Below the pieces are notes generated by a model. It was given only the letters and a program-made list of their open reading frames with translations. It did no database searches and had not been told where the DNA came from. This document shows, in pieces, positions 26,304 through 34,888 of a stretch of DNA of 64,000 bases; position 1 is the first letter of the stretch; every line of letters begins with the position of its first letter. Source of the DNA: an uncultured Dehalococcoidia bacterium. GTDB lineage: Bacteria > Chloroflexota > Dehalococcoidia > Lucifugimonadales > UBA3495. The position numbers and the translations under genes are program-made. The stretch covers positions 62,001 through 126,000 of the forward strand of contig OY282456.1 of NCBI GenBank assembly GCA_958296225.1, given 5' to 3'.

Positions 26304-27635
26304 ATGACGACCCCGAACGCTCCGGAATCAATGTATCGCTCCACAGAAGGCTTGGGAATTTGGGAACACCGGGGCAAGGTGGCCGCCGTGGGTATCGGCC
26401 ACTCCCCCACCGCCCGCCGCTGGGACGGGAGAGCCGAAACCTCGGTGGGCGCGCTGAGCATTCAGGCGCTGCGCAAAGCCATTGACGACGCCGGCGTGTC
26501 CCCCGACCAGGTTGACGGTCTGGTGCTGGTGCCCGTTACCACTACGGGAGCATACTGGCCGGAGGGAACCCCCGTCCCCATGGACGTGGTCAACGCCTTC
26601 AATCCCACGGATGACCCACTGGACGGCGTGGGCCAGCTCAGCGCCGAGTGGCTATTGAAGAATATGCCCGAACTGACCAACGTCAAGTTCACCATGTACG
26701 CCCCCGGTTGTATGTCCGCCGCCATCGTCATCGCCGCCCAGGCCGTGGGCGATGGCCTCGCCAGCACCTGCCTGGTGCTCAAGGGCTGGCATAACCTGGA
26801 AGGCCGCTATAACCACGGCGGCATCAGCGCCGCCGCCGAAGTGCCCGGCAACTTCGCCATCAACCCCGGCCGCACCCTTTGGGGCGCCCCCGGATGCTTC
26901 GGCACCGCTTTGCAGTTCGCCGAATACTGCACCAGGTACGGCAAGAACCACGATATGATGGCCCCCTTTATGCAGAACTCCCGGCGCAACGGCCTCCTGT
27001 TCCCGGAAGGCTACTGGGCCCAGCATCGCCCGGAGCAGCTGCCGCCTGAGGACTACCTGTCCGCCCGCTGGATTGCCAAGCCGGCCAACCTTTTTGACAA
27101 CGACATCCCCATTATGGTAGCCGCCGCCTACCTCTTCACCACCGCCGAGCGCGCCCAGGATATGGCGCAGAAGCCGGTGTACATCCTCAATCATGCGTCC
27201 AGCCGGGGCGCTGCCCGCAGCATCACTCCAACCCTGGAAGAGGTGGAGCGGGAAACCGCCACGACCGGGCGCAAGATTTACGAGGGCGCCGGCATCACCG
27301 CCGATGACCTTTCCTTCGAGAATATGTACGACGGTTTCGCCGAGTTCCACCAGTTCCACATCGAGGGCCTGCGCTACCGCGGAATGCAGCCCGGCGACGC
27401 CCTGGACTTCTACCAGACCGACATCAGCATCGAGGGGCCGAACCCCATCCTGCCCAGCGGCGGCAACATCGGCAGCGGCCGTAGCCGCTTCTGGATGCAC
27501 ACCGACTGCATCCAGCAGTTGCAGGGCCGGGCCGGCGCGCGGGCGCTGACCGGCGTAAAGCCGGAAATCGCCGTCTCCGGCGGCCCCATGCCCATGGGCG
27601 GCAACTTCACCGTGTGGAGCGCCACCCCCGACTAA
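26304..27635 (+). CDS. Thiolase/lipid-transfer-protein family acyl-CoA enzyme (Ltp2-like)
   Basis: 443 residues, ATG at 26304 behind AAAGGAG. Thiolase fold: VGALSIQALRKAIDDAGVSP, the nucleophile region YAPGCMSAAIVIAAQAVGDG (Cys about residue 138), and a C-terminal SGGNIGSGRSRFWMHTDCIQ/GGPMPMGG. ENMYDGFAEFHQFHIEGL matches the SCP-x/Ltp2 branch rather than biosynthetic thiolases. With the DUF35 gene before it, an acyl-CoA cleaving thiolase or retro-aldolase acting on a bulky side chain is the best guess. Exact substrate unknown. Confidence 0.85.
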   Translation: MTTPNAPESMYRSTEGLGIWEHRGKVAAVGIGHSPTARRWDGRAETSVGALSIQALRKAIDDAGVSPDQVDGLVLVPVTTTGAYWPEGTPVPMDVVNAFNPTDDPLDGVGQLSAEWLLKNMPELTNVKFTMYAPGCMSAAIVIAAQAVGDGLASTCLVLKGWHNLEGRYNHGGISAAAEVPGNFAINPGRTLWGAPGCFGTALQFAEYCTRYGKNHDMMAPFMQNSRRNGLLFPEGYWAQHRPEQLPPEDYLSARWIAKPANLFDNDIPIMVAAAYLFTTAERAQDMAQKPVYILNHASSRGAARSITPTLEEVERETATTGRKIYEGAGITADDLSFENMYDGFAEFHQFHIEGLRYRGMQPGDALDFYQTDISIEGPNPILPSGGNIGSGRSRFWMHTDCIQQLQGRAGARALTGVKPEIAVSGGPMPMGGNFTVWSATPD

Positions 27636-27729
27636 ACCGCCGGCCCCGGCAATGTTCCAACGGCGATGCGGATTTGGGGCGGCCCGGCCGGGCCGCCCAT
27701 TTCCCGGCGACAAAGAACCAGGAAGGTAA

Positions 27730-28104
27730 ATGATGATACTAATCAGCTTTGACATTGACGGTACGCTGGAGGTGGGCGACCCGCCCGGAGTGCTCACCAT
27801 GGATATGGTGCGAACCGTGCAGGAAAAGGGCTTCCTTATCGGCAGCTGCTCAGACCGCCCGCCCAGCAGCCAGCGCGCCATCTGGAACGAGCACAACATC
27901 CCGGTGGACTTTGCCGTCCCCAAGCATATGCTCTCCGAAGTAAAATCTCAATTCGAGGCTGATGCCTATTACCACATCGGAGACCGGGAAGACCTGGATA
28001 AGCGGTACGCCCTGGAAGCCGGCTTCGAGTTTCTCTGGCCCGACGAAGCCGCGGAACAGCCCTGGTTCCTGCCCGACGGAGACGACGCCGGCGGGGCAGC
28101 CTGA
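27730..28104 (+). CDS. HAD-like hydrolase fold protein, short
   Basis: 124 residues. ISFDIDGTLEVGDPPGVLT is the first HAD motif (DxDGT, about residues 6-12), and YHIGDREDLDKRYALEAGFE is the late motif with the D pair. The motif-II and lysine segments are short (SCSDRPPSSQRA). There is no cap domain, and the total length is about half that of usual HAD phosphatases. Possibly a nucleotide or sugar phosphatase subunit; substrate unknown. Lies between the thiolase and the MetE-like gene. Confidence 0.75.
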   Translation: MMILISFDIDGTLEVGDPPGVLTMDMVRTVQEKGFLIGSCSDRPPSSQRAIWNEHNIPVDFAVPKHMLSEVKSQFEADAYYHIGDREDLDKRYALEAGFEFLWPDEAAEQPWFLPDGDDAGGAA

Positions 28105-28106
28105 AC

Positions 28107-28156
28107 CTCAGCTATACCGTCATTCCCGCAGGACCAGGAATGACGGTATAGCTGAG
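28107..28156. repeat. 20-bp perfect inverted repeat
   Basis: Arms 28107-28126 (CTCAGCTATACCGTCATTCC) and 28137-28156 are exact inverse copies with a 10-base loop. No T run follows on either strand, so this is a hairpin rather than a clear terminator. It begins 3 bases after the HAD gene stop. The GTCATTCC part belongs to the CATTCCCGC repeat family. Confidence 0.75.
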
Positions 28157-28318
28157 AGAGTGGCAAGCCTCTGAACTTTGGCCGGCGCCGGAACTGTTAA
28201 TTTGTGCTTGCCGCCGATTTTGTTGTAGATTAGCGACTGCCAGGTTCGGCAAGGGCCAGCCGGACGCTTTCCCCTACGATTGGCCCCCTCACAACGCCCC
28301 AGTCCGGGAGGAAAATAA

Positions 28319-29482
28319 ATGGCGGACACCCCTTTGTTCCCCGTTACCGTGGTCGGCAGCTGGCCCCGCTCCACCGAGTTGATTCGGGCTCTGCGCCGCA
28401 AGGAAGCCGGGGAAATCACCTTGGCCGAGTTCAACTCCGCCGCTGACGGTGAGGTGCTGGCCTGCATCCGCGCCCAGGAAGCAGCCGGCGTGGACATCAT
28501 CAGCGACGGCGAGCAGCGCCGGGACAATTTCTATTCCTTTGCGGTGGACAAGCTGACCGGGATGCAGCTGATGAAGGTCTCGGAATTGCTGGACTACTCC
28601 CGGGACCGCGCCCGTATGGAAGAGGTATTGCGGGCGCTGGACGTGCCGTCCTTCGCTATCAAGAGTCCCATCGTGGTTGACCGCATCGGCAAGCGGCAGG
28701 GTTTGGCGCTGGATGAGCTGGCTTTTATGCAGGAACATACCGACCGGCAGATAAAAGTTCCCCTGCCCGGCCCTTATATGCTGACCCGCTCCAGCTGGTT
28801 TGAGGGCCTGTCCGACCGGGTGTATCCCGACCCCGAAGACCTGGCCAAAGACGTGGTGGCCATCCTCCGCGAAGAGATAATCGCCCTCCGCGACCAGGGT
28901 TGTGACTTTGTTCAGTTGGACGAACCCATCCTCAGCCAGGTGGTATTCGGTGAAGAGAGCAGCGAGACGTTTATGTGCGCCGCGCTGCCCAACCGCCGCG
29001 ACCCTACCGACGAGCTGGAGATGGCGGTGCGGTTGATGAACGAGACTACCGAAGGCATCGACGGCATCCGCACCGGCGTCCACATCTGCCGGGGCAACTG
29101 GAGCCGCAAGGAAGAAGTGCTGCTCACCGGCAACTACGGGCCGATGCTGCCGTACCTGGTGCAAATGAACATCGACCAGCTGGTGCTGGAGTGCGCCACG
29201 CCCCGCGCCGGCGAGATGGAAGTATTCAAGGAATACGGCAACGAAAAGGAAATTGGCTTCGGCGTGGTCAACCCCCGCACCGACGAGATTGAACCGGCGG
29301 AGCAGATAGTCGCGCGGGTCAAAGAGCTGCTGCAATACTTTGACCCGGAGAAGATTTACCTCAACCCCGACTGCGGCTTCGGCACCTTCGCCGAGCGCAA
29401 CGTCAACACCCACGCGATGGCCGCCGAGAAGATGCGGGTCATCTCCCAAGCCGCAGCCAAACTGCGGGCGGAGTACAGCTAA
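28319..29482 (+). CDS. Cobalamin-independent methionine synthase-like (MetE C-terminal type)
   Basis: 387 residues, ATG after GGAGG. It corresponds to the catalytic C-terminal barrel of MetE, without the N-terminal half of the large enzyme. The opening (VVGSWPRSTELIRALRRKEAG) and DIISDGEQRRDNFYSF are typical. All four zinc ligands are visible: His and Cys in GVHICRGNW (about residue 256), Glu in LVLECATPRAG (about 291) and Cys in YLNPDCGFG (about 352). It transfers a methyl group to a thiol, probably homocysteine or another thiol in such short forms. The methyl donor is unclear. Confidence 0.85.
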   Translation: MADTPLFPVTVVGSWPRSTELIRALRRKEAGEITLAEFNSAADGEVLACIRAQEAAGVDIISDGEQRRDNFYSFAVDKLTGMQLMKVSELLDYSRDRARMEEVLRALDVPSFAIKSPIVVDRIGKRQGLALDELAFMQEHTDRQIKVPLPGPYMLTRSSWFEGLSDRVYPDPEDLAKDVVAILREEIIALRDQGCDFVQLDEPILSQVVFGEESSETFMCAALPNRRDPTDELEMAVRLMNETTEGIDGIRTGVHICRGNWSRKEEVLLTGNYGPMLPYLVQMNIDQLVLECATPRAGEMEVFKEYGNEKEIGFGVVNPRTDEIEPAEQIVARVKELLQYFDPEKIYLNPDCGFGTFAERNVNTHAMAAEKMRVISQAAAKLRAEYS

Positions 29483-29510
29483 AGGAGCCAACGAATAAAG
29501 GAGCCAACCA

Positions 29511-30044
29511 ATGACGCAAGAGAGGGACCTTAACGGCCTGCCCCGAGAGAAACTCGCCGAAGTCCTTGATTCCTTCCGGGACCCCGAAGTGTTCAACGCC
29601 GTCACCGGCCCGTGGAAGTCCCGCGTGGTCTGGCAGGACGGGATGCGCGCCCGCGCCTATATGCGCAACCACCAGGTGGATATGGACGAGCCCGGCGACC
29701 TGACCGCCACCGACGTAGCGGCCAGCGCCCACGAGCAGCTGCTGTCCGCCATTGGCAGCTGCATGACGGTCGGCTTCGTGGTCAACGCCACCAAACAGGG
29801 CGTCCGCATCCACGACCTGGAAGTGGCCGTGGAAGGGTATTTCGACAACATCCGCAAGTGGGCGGGCGTTGAGGACGAGGGCAACCCCGGCTACGGACGC
29901 ATCTCGGCCAAGTGCTTTGTCCGCGCTGACGCCGACGAGGAAACGTTGCAGGAAATCTGGCGCCTGGCGGTGGAGGGTTCTCCGGTCACCCAGTCAGTGG
30001 CCAATCGCACCTCCGTTGAAACCGATTTTGAGATGGTCGGCTAA
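29511..30044 (+). CDS. OsmC/Ohr family protein
   Basis: 177 residues. The central SAIGSCMTVGFVVNATKQGV has the peroxidatic Cys of OsmC proteins (about residue 84), and DLEVAVEGYFD and AKCFVRADADEET (second conserved Cys) follow. The family reduces organic hydroperoxides via a dithiol. It lies 28 bases after the MetE-like gene, and its stop overlaps the start of the sulfurtransferase gene (TAATG), so the three are likely one operon dealing with thiol or peroxide chemistry. Confidence 0.85.
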   Translation: MTQERDLNGLPREKLAEVLDSFRDPEVFNAVTGPWKSRVVWQDGMRARAYMRNHQVDMDEPGDLTATDVAASAHEQLLSAIGSCMTVGFVVNATKQGVRIHDLEVAVEGYFDNIRKWAGVEDEGNPGYGRISAKCFVRADADEETLQEIWRLAVEGSPVTQSVANRTSVETDFEMVG

Positions 30045-30817
30045 TGGCAACCTTCGTTTCTGCCGATTGGGTTGCCGAACGCATTGGCCGGCCGGGTTAC
30101 CTGGTAATCGACCCCCGGTCGGCAATACGCTATCTGATGGGCCATCTGCGCGGGGCGGTAAGCGTCCCCTTCAAGAAATTGCAAGGCCCCGATGGACGCC
30201 TGGGGCAACCCGAACAACTGGCCGCCGCTTTTGGCACCGCCGGGCTGGGCGACGACGTAACTCCCGTGCTCTACGACCATCAGGATGGCCGCAACGCGGC
30301 GATGGCAGCTTGGGTACTGGAATATCTGGGCCGCGACGACGTCCATATTATGAACCTGCTCTACGATGCCTGGAAGGAACAGGGCCGCGAGGTGCTCTAC
30401 CGCCCCGTCCCCACCGCAGCCGGAACCTTCACCCTTCGGCTCAACCCGGCCGTTCGCGCCTCGTTAGCAGACGCAGCCAATCCCGGCGCGGCGAAACTGC
30501 TGGACGCCCGCTCCGCTGAGGAGTTTCGCGGGGAGGTGGAAATCGACCATCGCCCCGGCCATATCCCCGGCGCAGTCAACCTCCCGCACTCCGAAACAGC
30601 CGGCGACGCTGGCAAACTGCTCATCGACCCGGACTTGCTGCGCCAACGGCTGTCCGATTCGGGTATTACTGCTGACGATTCGGTAGTGGCCTACTGCCGT
30701 AGTGGCGTCCGCGCCGCCCTAACCTACCTTGCCATGAAGCAGGCCGGTTACGACGTGCGCCTCTACGACGGCTCTTACTCCGAATGGATGGACAGCGGCC
30801 ATCCGGTGGCAGTCTAA
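30044..30817 (+). CDS. Sulfurtransferase with two rhodanese domains
   Basis: 257 residues, a two-domain rhodanese / 3-mercaptopyruvate sulfurtransferase. N-domain: LVIDPRSAIRYLMGHLRGAV, in which the Cys is replaced (DHQDGRNAAMAAW), as expected for the inactive half. C-domain: LLDARSAEEFRGE, HIPGAVNLPHSE and the active-site loop VAYCRSGVRAALT (Cys about residue 218). Transfers sulfane sulfur to thiols or cyanide. Start ATG overlaps the osmC stop. Confidence 0.9.
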   Translation: MATFVSADWVAERIGRPGYLVIDPRSAIRYLMGHLRGAVSVPFKKLQGPDGRLGQPEQLAAAFGTAGLGDDVTPVLYDHQDGRNAAMAAWVLEYLGRDDVHIMNLLYDAWKEQGREVLYRPVPTAAGTFTLRLNPAVRASLADAANPGAAKLLDARSAEEFRGEVEIDHRPGHIPGAVNLPHSETAGDAGKLLIDPDLLRQRLSDSGITADDSVVAYCRSGVRAALTYLAMKQAGYDVRLYDGSYSEWMDSGHPVAV

Positions 30818-30872
30818 GCCTGCATTGCCGCGCTACGCCCGCAATGGCGTTGGCGCGGCAGCGGCGGCCGGC

Positions 30873-31664
30873 CTACCGTCGCGGGGCCGGCCCCAAATGA
30901 CTCCCGGCATCGACCATGATGGTTTCTCCCGTTACGTGCTCCGCTCCTTCCAATAGCCAAACCACCGGGTCGGCCACGGCCTCGGTAGTGCCGGCCGTCT
31001 GCAACGGCGCGGATGCGGCGTAACGGTCGATAAAAGCTTGGTAGTTCTCTGCTCCCAGGCCCTCCCGCCACCAACGGGTCTGCATCACCCCGGGGCATAC
31101 CGCGTTCACCCGGATTTCCGGGGCCAGAGCCCGGGCCAGCGACAGGGTCATCACGTTCAAGGCCGCTTTCGACGCCGCGTATGCGATGGAGCTGCCGGAC
31201 CCGGTAAAGGCCGAACCTGAGGAGATGTTGACGATTGCGCCCCGGCCCTGCTGCTGCATAGCTGGCGTTACCGCGCGCACCATTTGGTAGGCGCCGATTA
31301 CGTTCACGGCGAAAATCCGGTGAAAATCCGCTGCGGAAAGTCCCTCCAGGTCGGCATGGGGAACAATCTTGGATTGGGCGGCGTTGTTCACCAGCCCGTC
31401 AATTCTGCCCCACCGCGCCAACGCCGCCGCGGCCATGCGGCGGCAATCGTCGTCCACTGAAACATCGGCCTGGCACAGGATGACATCCGCGCCCGCGTTG
31501 CGGCACGCATCCGCCGTCGCCTCGGCCTCGGCTGCGCTCCTGGTGTAATTGATGACCACCCGGGCGCCTTTGCTGGCCAGTCGCTGCGCAACCGTCGCGC
31601 CCAGGCCGGTGGCCGAGCCGGTTACGATGAACACTCCCCCTGCCAGTTCCATCGGATTGCCCAC
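30873..31664 (-). CDS. Short-chain dehydrogenase/reductase
   Basis: 263 residues, classical SDR. Cofactor loop FIVTGSATGLGATVAQRL (TGxxxGxG), NNAAQSK, catalytic Ser in NISSGSAFTG, YAASK (Y-x3-K) and VNAVCPGVMQT. NAD(P)-dependent oxidoreductase in the cytoplasm; substrate unknown. The start may be GTG 31664 or ATG 31652. Convergent with the sulfurtransferase gene. Confidence 0.88.
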   Translation of the reverse strand: MGNPMELAGGVFIVTGSATGLGATVAQRLASKGARVVINYTRSAAEAEATADACRNAGADVILCQADVSVDDDCRRMAAAALARWGRIDGLVNNAAQSKIVPHADLEGLSAADFHRIFAVNVIGAYQMVRAVTPAMQQQGRGAIVNISSGSAFTGSGSSIAYAASKAALNVMTLSLARALAPEIRVNAVCPGVMQTRWWREGLGAENYQAFIDRYAASAPLQTAGTTEAVADPVVWLLEGAEHVTGETIMVDAGSHLGPAPRR

Positions 31665-31693
31665 CCCGTCTGATTAAAATCCGATAAACAAAA

Positions 31694-31769
31694 TGGAGCC
31701 GATGAAGGGACTCGAACCCTTGACCTGCGGTTTACGAAACCGCTGCTCTTCCGGCTGAGCTACATCGGC
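31694..31769 (-). tRNA. tRNA-Thr (anticodon CGT)
   Basis: Minus strand. The cloverleaf folds fully: acceptor GCCGATG / CATCGGC, anticodon stem GCGGT / ACCGC around loop TTCGTAA (anticodon CGT), T-arm with GGTTCGAGTCC, discriminator T and an encoded 3' CCA. 76 bases. Confidence 0.96.
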
Positions 31770-31778
31770 GTGTTTCCT

Positions 31779-31807
31779 ATTTTACCCCGACGGCCAGGCA
31801 ATGCCAA
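31779..31807 (-). promoter_or_regulatory. Promoter of tRNA-Thr
   Basis: Minus strand TTGGCA (31807-31802), exactly 17 bases, TAAAAT (31784-31779), about 10 bases before the tRNA 5' end. Close to the sigma-70 consensus. The terminal-repeat element at 31824 begins only 17 bases upstream of the -35. Confidence 0.65.
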
Positions 31808-31823
31808 CATCGAATTTATCGTT

Positions 31824-32484
31824 GGCAGCGTTTCGTTTCAGGTGGTCGGGGTTTTGCAAAGTCAGGGATGCCGCTCTTGCCGTCAGGGATAGGGGTTGCG
31901 ATAAGAGCCGTCCCACCGCGCAGCTTGCAAAGTAATTAAAGCCCTCTCCCCAAAGCCCTCTCCCCTTGTGGGAGAGGGTTGGGAGAGGGGTAGCGCTCCC
32001 GCTCCGGCGTCCGCAAAACCCGCCTCCCTGACTTTGCCCCGGCCGACTGACAACCCCCCTTTGACAACAGCGAACATCGGTACTATACTGTACCCCGTCA
32101 CGTGAATCTCAGTCCAGCCAGAGGTCAACCGGTCGTCAACGGCCAGTCAGCACAAAAATCGCATACCGGCGTCGTGGAGACCCCTCGTCCAATGCTTACG
32201 CGAGTACGGTCTAACCGGCCAACAGCGACTGCCACCGCGCTGCGTGGCTGCGCCCTTAAAAGCGCAGTTCACGAACCATCGGAGCAAAACCTTGCGTAAA
32301 TCCCCCGGCCGTGGGGCTGACAATGACCGGTAACCTCTGGCTCGCACACCGCATCCCGCCAACCGCCCGAACCCCGATAGCCTGAACCGTAACCCCGACC
32401 CCCTGAACCAGCAAGGAGCATCGCCGGTGAACCCAGCCCACCACCTCAGAGGAATAACCAAACCACCTGAAACGGAACGCTGCC
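31824..32484. mobile_element. 661-bp terminal-inverted-repeat element without transposase
   Basis: Left end GGCAGCGTTTCGTTTCAGGT (from 31824) and right end closing in GGAACGCTGCC (to 32484) are the same repeat family as the IS at 17220. No target duplication is visible. The interior has no gene I can support. It carries the CCCTCTCC-type inverted blocks at about 31940-32005 and a consensus promoter at 32061 that reads toward the right end. Could be a larger MITE or a decayed IS. The spacer between it and the cupin gene holds another GGACAGGAT block at 32500. Confidence 0.7.
32061..32089 (+). promoter_or_regulatory. Consensus-like promoter inside the 661-bp element
   Basis: TTGACA (32061-32066), 17 bases, TATACT (32084-32089). 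This is the best sigma-70 match I see in the window. No gene begins in the next 300 bases except a poor 65-codon frame at 32102, so it may drive a non-coding RNA, or supply outward transcription toward the cupin gene at 32656. Confidence 0.55.
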
Positions 32485-32655
32485 ATCGGAACATCGATTG
32501 AATGGACAGGATGGACAGGATTTTTCCGATGGAAAGGGATACTACCCTCACCCTCTGCCCTACAATGCGCTAGAATATCGCTGGCAAGCGGCGGTCAGCC
32601 CACAGCCGGCGAAACCGCCAGCAATAGAAACGCTTTGATAACAGGAGGCATCGCC

Positions 32656-33024
32656 ATGACGTTCGTTCGCATTTATACCGGAGACGACGGCCAGACCCAT
32701 TTTGAGGACCTGGAACTGTCCGGCGACCGCGCCGTGCACAGCGGTATGCAAGTGACGCCCGGCGTCAACTTCCGGCGCTTTGAACCCGGCTACTACTCCG
32801 ATTGGCACACTGCACCGCGCCGCCAGTACGTAATCACCCTTGCCGGCGAGATGGAAGTGGGCATCGGCGACGGCACCAAGCGGCGCTTTGGCGCCGGCGA
32901 CGTGCTGCTGGCCGACGACTTGACCGGCCAGGGCCACACCACCGCCGTCGTCGGCGACCAGCCCCGCATCTCGGTTACCATCCCGCTCACGCTGTGGTCG
33001 CCCTGGCTCCCCGCCGACCAATAG
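32656..33024 (+). CDS. Cupin-domain protein
   Basis: 122 residues, ATG after GGAGG. Single small beta-barrel cupin: DWHTAPRRQYVITLAGEMEV is cupin motif 1 (His and Glu as metal ligands), and FGAGDVLLADDLTGQGHTT is motif 2. Metal-binding enzyme or sensor of unknown substrate. Convergent with the LLM gene at 33043. Confidence 0.85.
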   Translation: MTFVRIYTGDDGQTHFEDLELSGDRAVHSGMQVTPGVNFRRFEPGYYSDWHTAPRRQYVITLAGEMEVGIGDGTKRRFGAGDVLLADDLTGQGHTTAVVGDQPRISVTIPLTLWSPWLPADQ

Positions 33025-33042
33025 CCCCCGCGCGCATTGTGG

Positions 33043-34035
33043 CTACGCCGGCGCGTTGGTGCGGATTATCTCTTGCGCCGACGCGAAGGCGTCCGCTCCC
33101 GACACTCGCGGCGCGATGATGGGCAGGCTAATCCCAGCGTCGCGGTATTCGGCCAGCCTTTCCTGCCTGGCTCCGGGGTCGGACGGCAGCGACATTCTGG
33201 CAATGAGGTCGTCGGGCACCAGACGCTCGGCCCCGGCGATGTCGCCCTGTCGCCAGGCGCGGCGCACCAGCTCCACTGCGTCGGAGAAGCCGGCTTCGGC
33301 CATCAGCCGGCGGTAGCGGGGAAACCGGCCGGCGTAGGCGGCAGCCACCCGGCGCATCCCGCCGTCGCCGGCCCCGGGCGCGGCTACGGATAGCAGCGTC
33401 GCCAGCTCTACGTCATCGGGCCTGACGCCGGCGCGGGATGCCCCCACGGCAACGTGGTGCGCGGCGGCGCGCGCGTGTTCCGGCGTACACCAGGTTAGCA
33501 GGATACCCTCGCTAATCTCGCCGGCGATTTCCAGCATCCGGGGAAACACCGCGGCCAGATAGACGGGCAACTGCGGCCGCCAGACCGGGAAATGCAGGTC
33601 GAAAGACCGGATGCTGACGGCTTCGCCGTGGTAGTCCACCAGGCTGCCGTCCCGCAGCAGGCGGCGCACTATCGCCACGGTGTCGCGTACCCGCGGAATC
33701 GGCCCCGAAAATTCCAGACCGTGCTCCGGTTCCACCTGCACCTTGTGGCTGCTGCCCAGGCCCAGTACGAACCGCCCGCCGGAATAATAATCGACGCAGG
33801 CCGCCGCCATGGCAATAGTAGGCGCGCTGCGAACGTACACGCTGCTGATGCTCGTGCCCAGGCGGATGCGTTCGGTAGCCAGGGCGCAGGCCGTCAGGAT
33901 AGAGAACTGGTCGCCGCCGTGTCCCTCTGCAACCCACGCCGATTCATACCCCAACTCCTCGGCCAACTGTACGCATTTCACGACCTCCGGCGGCGACATC
34001 CCGCCGCCGGCAAACGCAACGCCAATCCTATCCAT
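33043..34035 (-). CDS. LLM-class flavin/F420-dependent oxidoreductase
   Basis: 330 residues. MDRIGVAFAGGGMSPPEVV, LGYESAWVAEGHGGDQF, RIRLGTSISSVYVRSAPTIA and GRFVLGLGSSHKVQVE match the F420-type branch (methylenetetrahydromethanopterin-reductase-like) of luciferase-like oxidoreductases. The methyltransferase at 34046 starts 10 bases upstream on the same strand, so the two are probably co-transcribed with the quinone reductase. Confidence 0.85.
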   Translation of the reverse strand: MDRIGVAFAGGGMSPPEVVKCVQLAEELGYESAWVAEGHGGDQFSILTACALATERIRLGTSISSVYVRSAPTIAMAAACVDYYSGGRFVLGLGSSHKVQVEPEHGLEFSGPIPRVRDTVAIVRRLLRDGSLVDYHGEAVSIRSFDLHFPVWRPQLPVYLAAVFPRMLEIAGEISEGILLTWCTPEHARAAAHHVAVGASRAGVRPDDVELATLLSVAAPGAGDGGMRRVAAAYAGRFPRYRRLMAEAGFSDAVELVRRAWRQGDIAGAERLVPDDLIARMSLPSDPGARQERLAEYRDAGISLPIIAPRVSGADAFASAQEIIRTNAPA

Positions 34036-34045
34036 ACCGCGCTCC

Positions 34046-34888
34046 CTACTGTGGCAACCGCCGTCCGCCGGTTTCCCAGGTGATAAGATTTTCCCGCATC
34101 GGATGCAGCCACCGGGGCGTCAAACCGTCAGCGCGGCGCTCGAACAGCCGCTCCAGGTTCGCCGCCACATTCTGCCGCACCGCGTCATCCTCGGACTCCA
34201 AAAGGCGCATCACCAGCTGCGTCGCATCCGCATCGGACAACCGGCCGGCGGCCTCCGGGAGCCACCAGGGCAGTTGGGGCAAGGGCCGAATTTCCGGCAG
34301 CAGTCCCAGCTCCCAGAGTACCGGGGCCAGCTCGGGCAGGCCCGGCCATTGCGGCGGCGTCTCGCCAAACAGAATTTGACGCGGAAACCGGTCCGTATCT
34401 CCCGGCGCCGGACGCCAGAGGGTAATCATCACGCGCCGCGCCGCCGAGTTATGGAGTTTGGCGATAAAGGGCGCGATGTCGCGCACGAAATAGGTCACGT
34501 CCGCAAGGTGAACCACGTCGCCGGTCTCGGCTGAGTCCATCCACCAGTCGCCGGTTACTTCGGCATTAGCAATACCCGCAGCATCGCGGGCGGACACAAA
34601 CTGCGCGCGCATCCCCGCCGAAGGTTCTACTGCTGCTACCTGGGCAACGCGGGAAGCCAGCGCCAGCGAGACGCGGCCGGCCCCGCCGCCAACGTCAACC
34701 AGCCGGTCGGTGTCACGCAGGTAGCCGGCAAGGATGGCGAGATTGGGGTCTAGAGGCCGGCCCGGTTCCATACGGAACTCCGGCGCCAGGTCAGCCCAGC
34801 GGTCGCCGGGCTGGCTGTGGTCGAACAGACGGCCGGCCTGCAGGGCCGCGTCATAGGTGGCGGCGTAGTGGGCGGCGGCGGTCGTCAT
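34046..34888 (-). CDS. Class I SAM-dependent methyltransferase
   Basis: 280 residues. DRLVDVGGGAGRVSLALASRV is motif I (Gly-rich, about residues 92-112), and AAVEPSAGMRAQF is motif II, where the acidic residue binds the SAM ribose. The C-terminal half is family-specific and I cannot name the acceptor. Start ATG overlaps the stop of the quinone reductase gene (ATGA), so they are translationally coupled. Substrate unknown. Confidence 0.8.
   Translation of the reverse strand: MTTAAAHYAATYDAALQAGRLFDHSQPGDRWADLAPEFRMEPGRPLDPNLAILAGYLRDTDRLVDVGGGAGRVSLALASRVAQVAAVEPSAGMRAQFVSARDAAGIANAEVTGDWWMDSAETGDVVHLADVTYFVRDIAPFIAKLHNSAARRVMITLWRPAPGDTDRFPRQILFGETPPQWPGLPELAPVLWELGLLPEIRPLPQLPWWLPEAAGRLSDADATQLVMRLLESEDDAVRQNVAANLERLFERRADGLTPRWLHPMRENLITWETGGRRLPQ

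Noticed and set aside
28157..28318. SAM or cobalamin riboswitch before the MetE-like gene
   Set aside because: I found no recognisable core motif in this spacer; only a weak promoter-like stretch.
32102..32299. 65-codon frame after the strong promoter at 32061
   Set aside because: No ribosome site and no protein-like composition; more likely non-coding.
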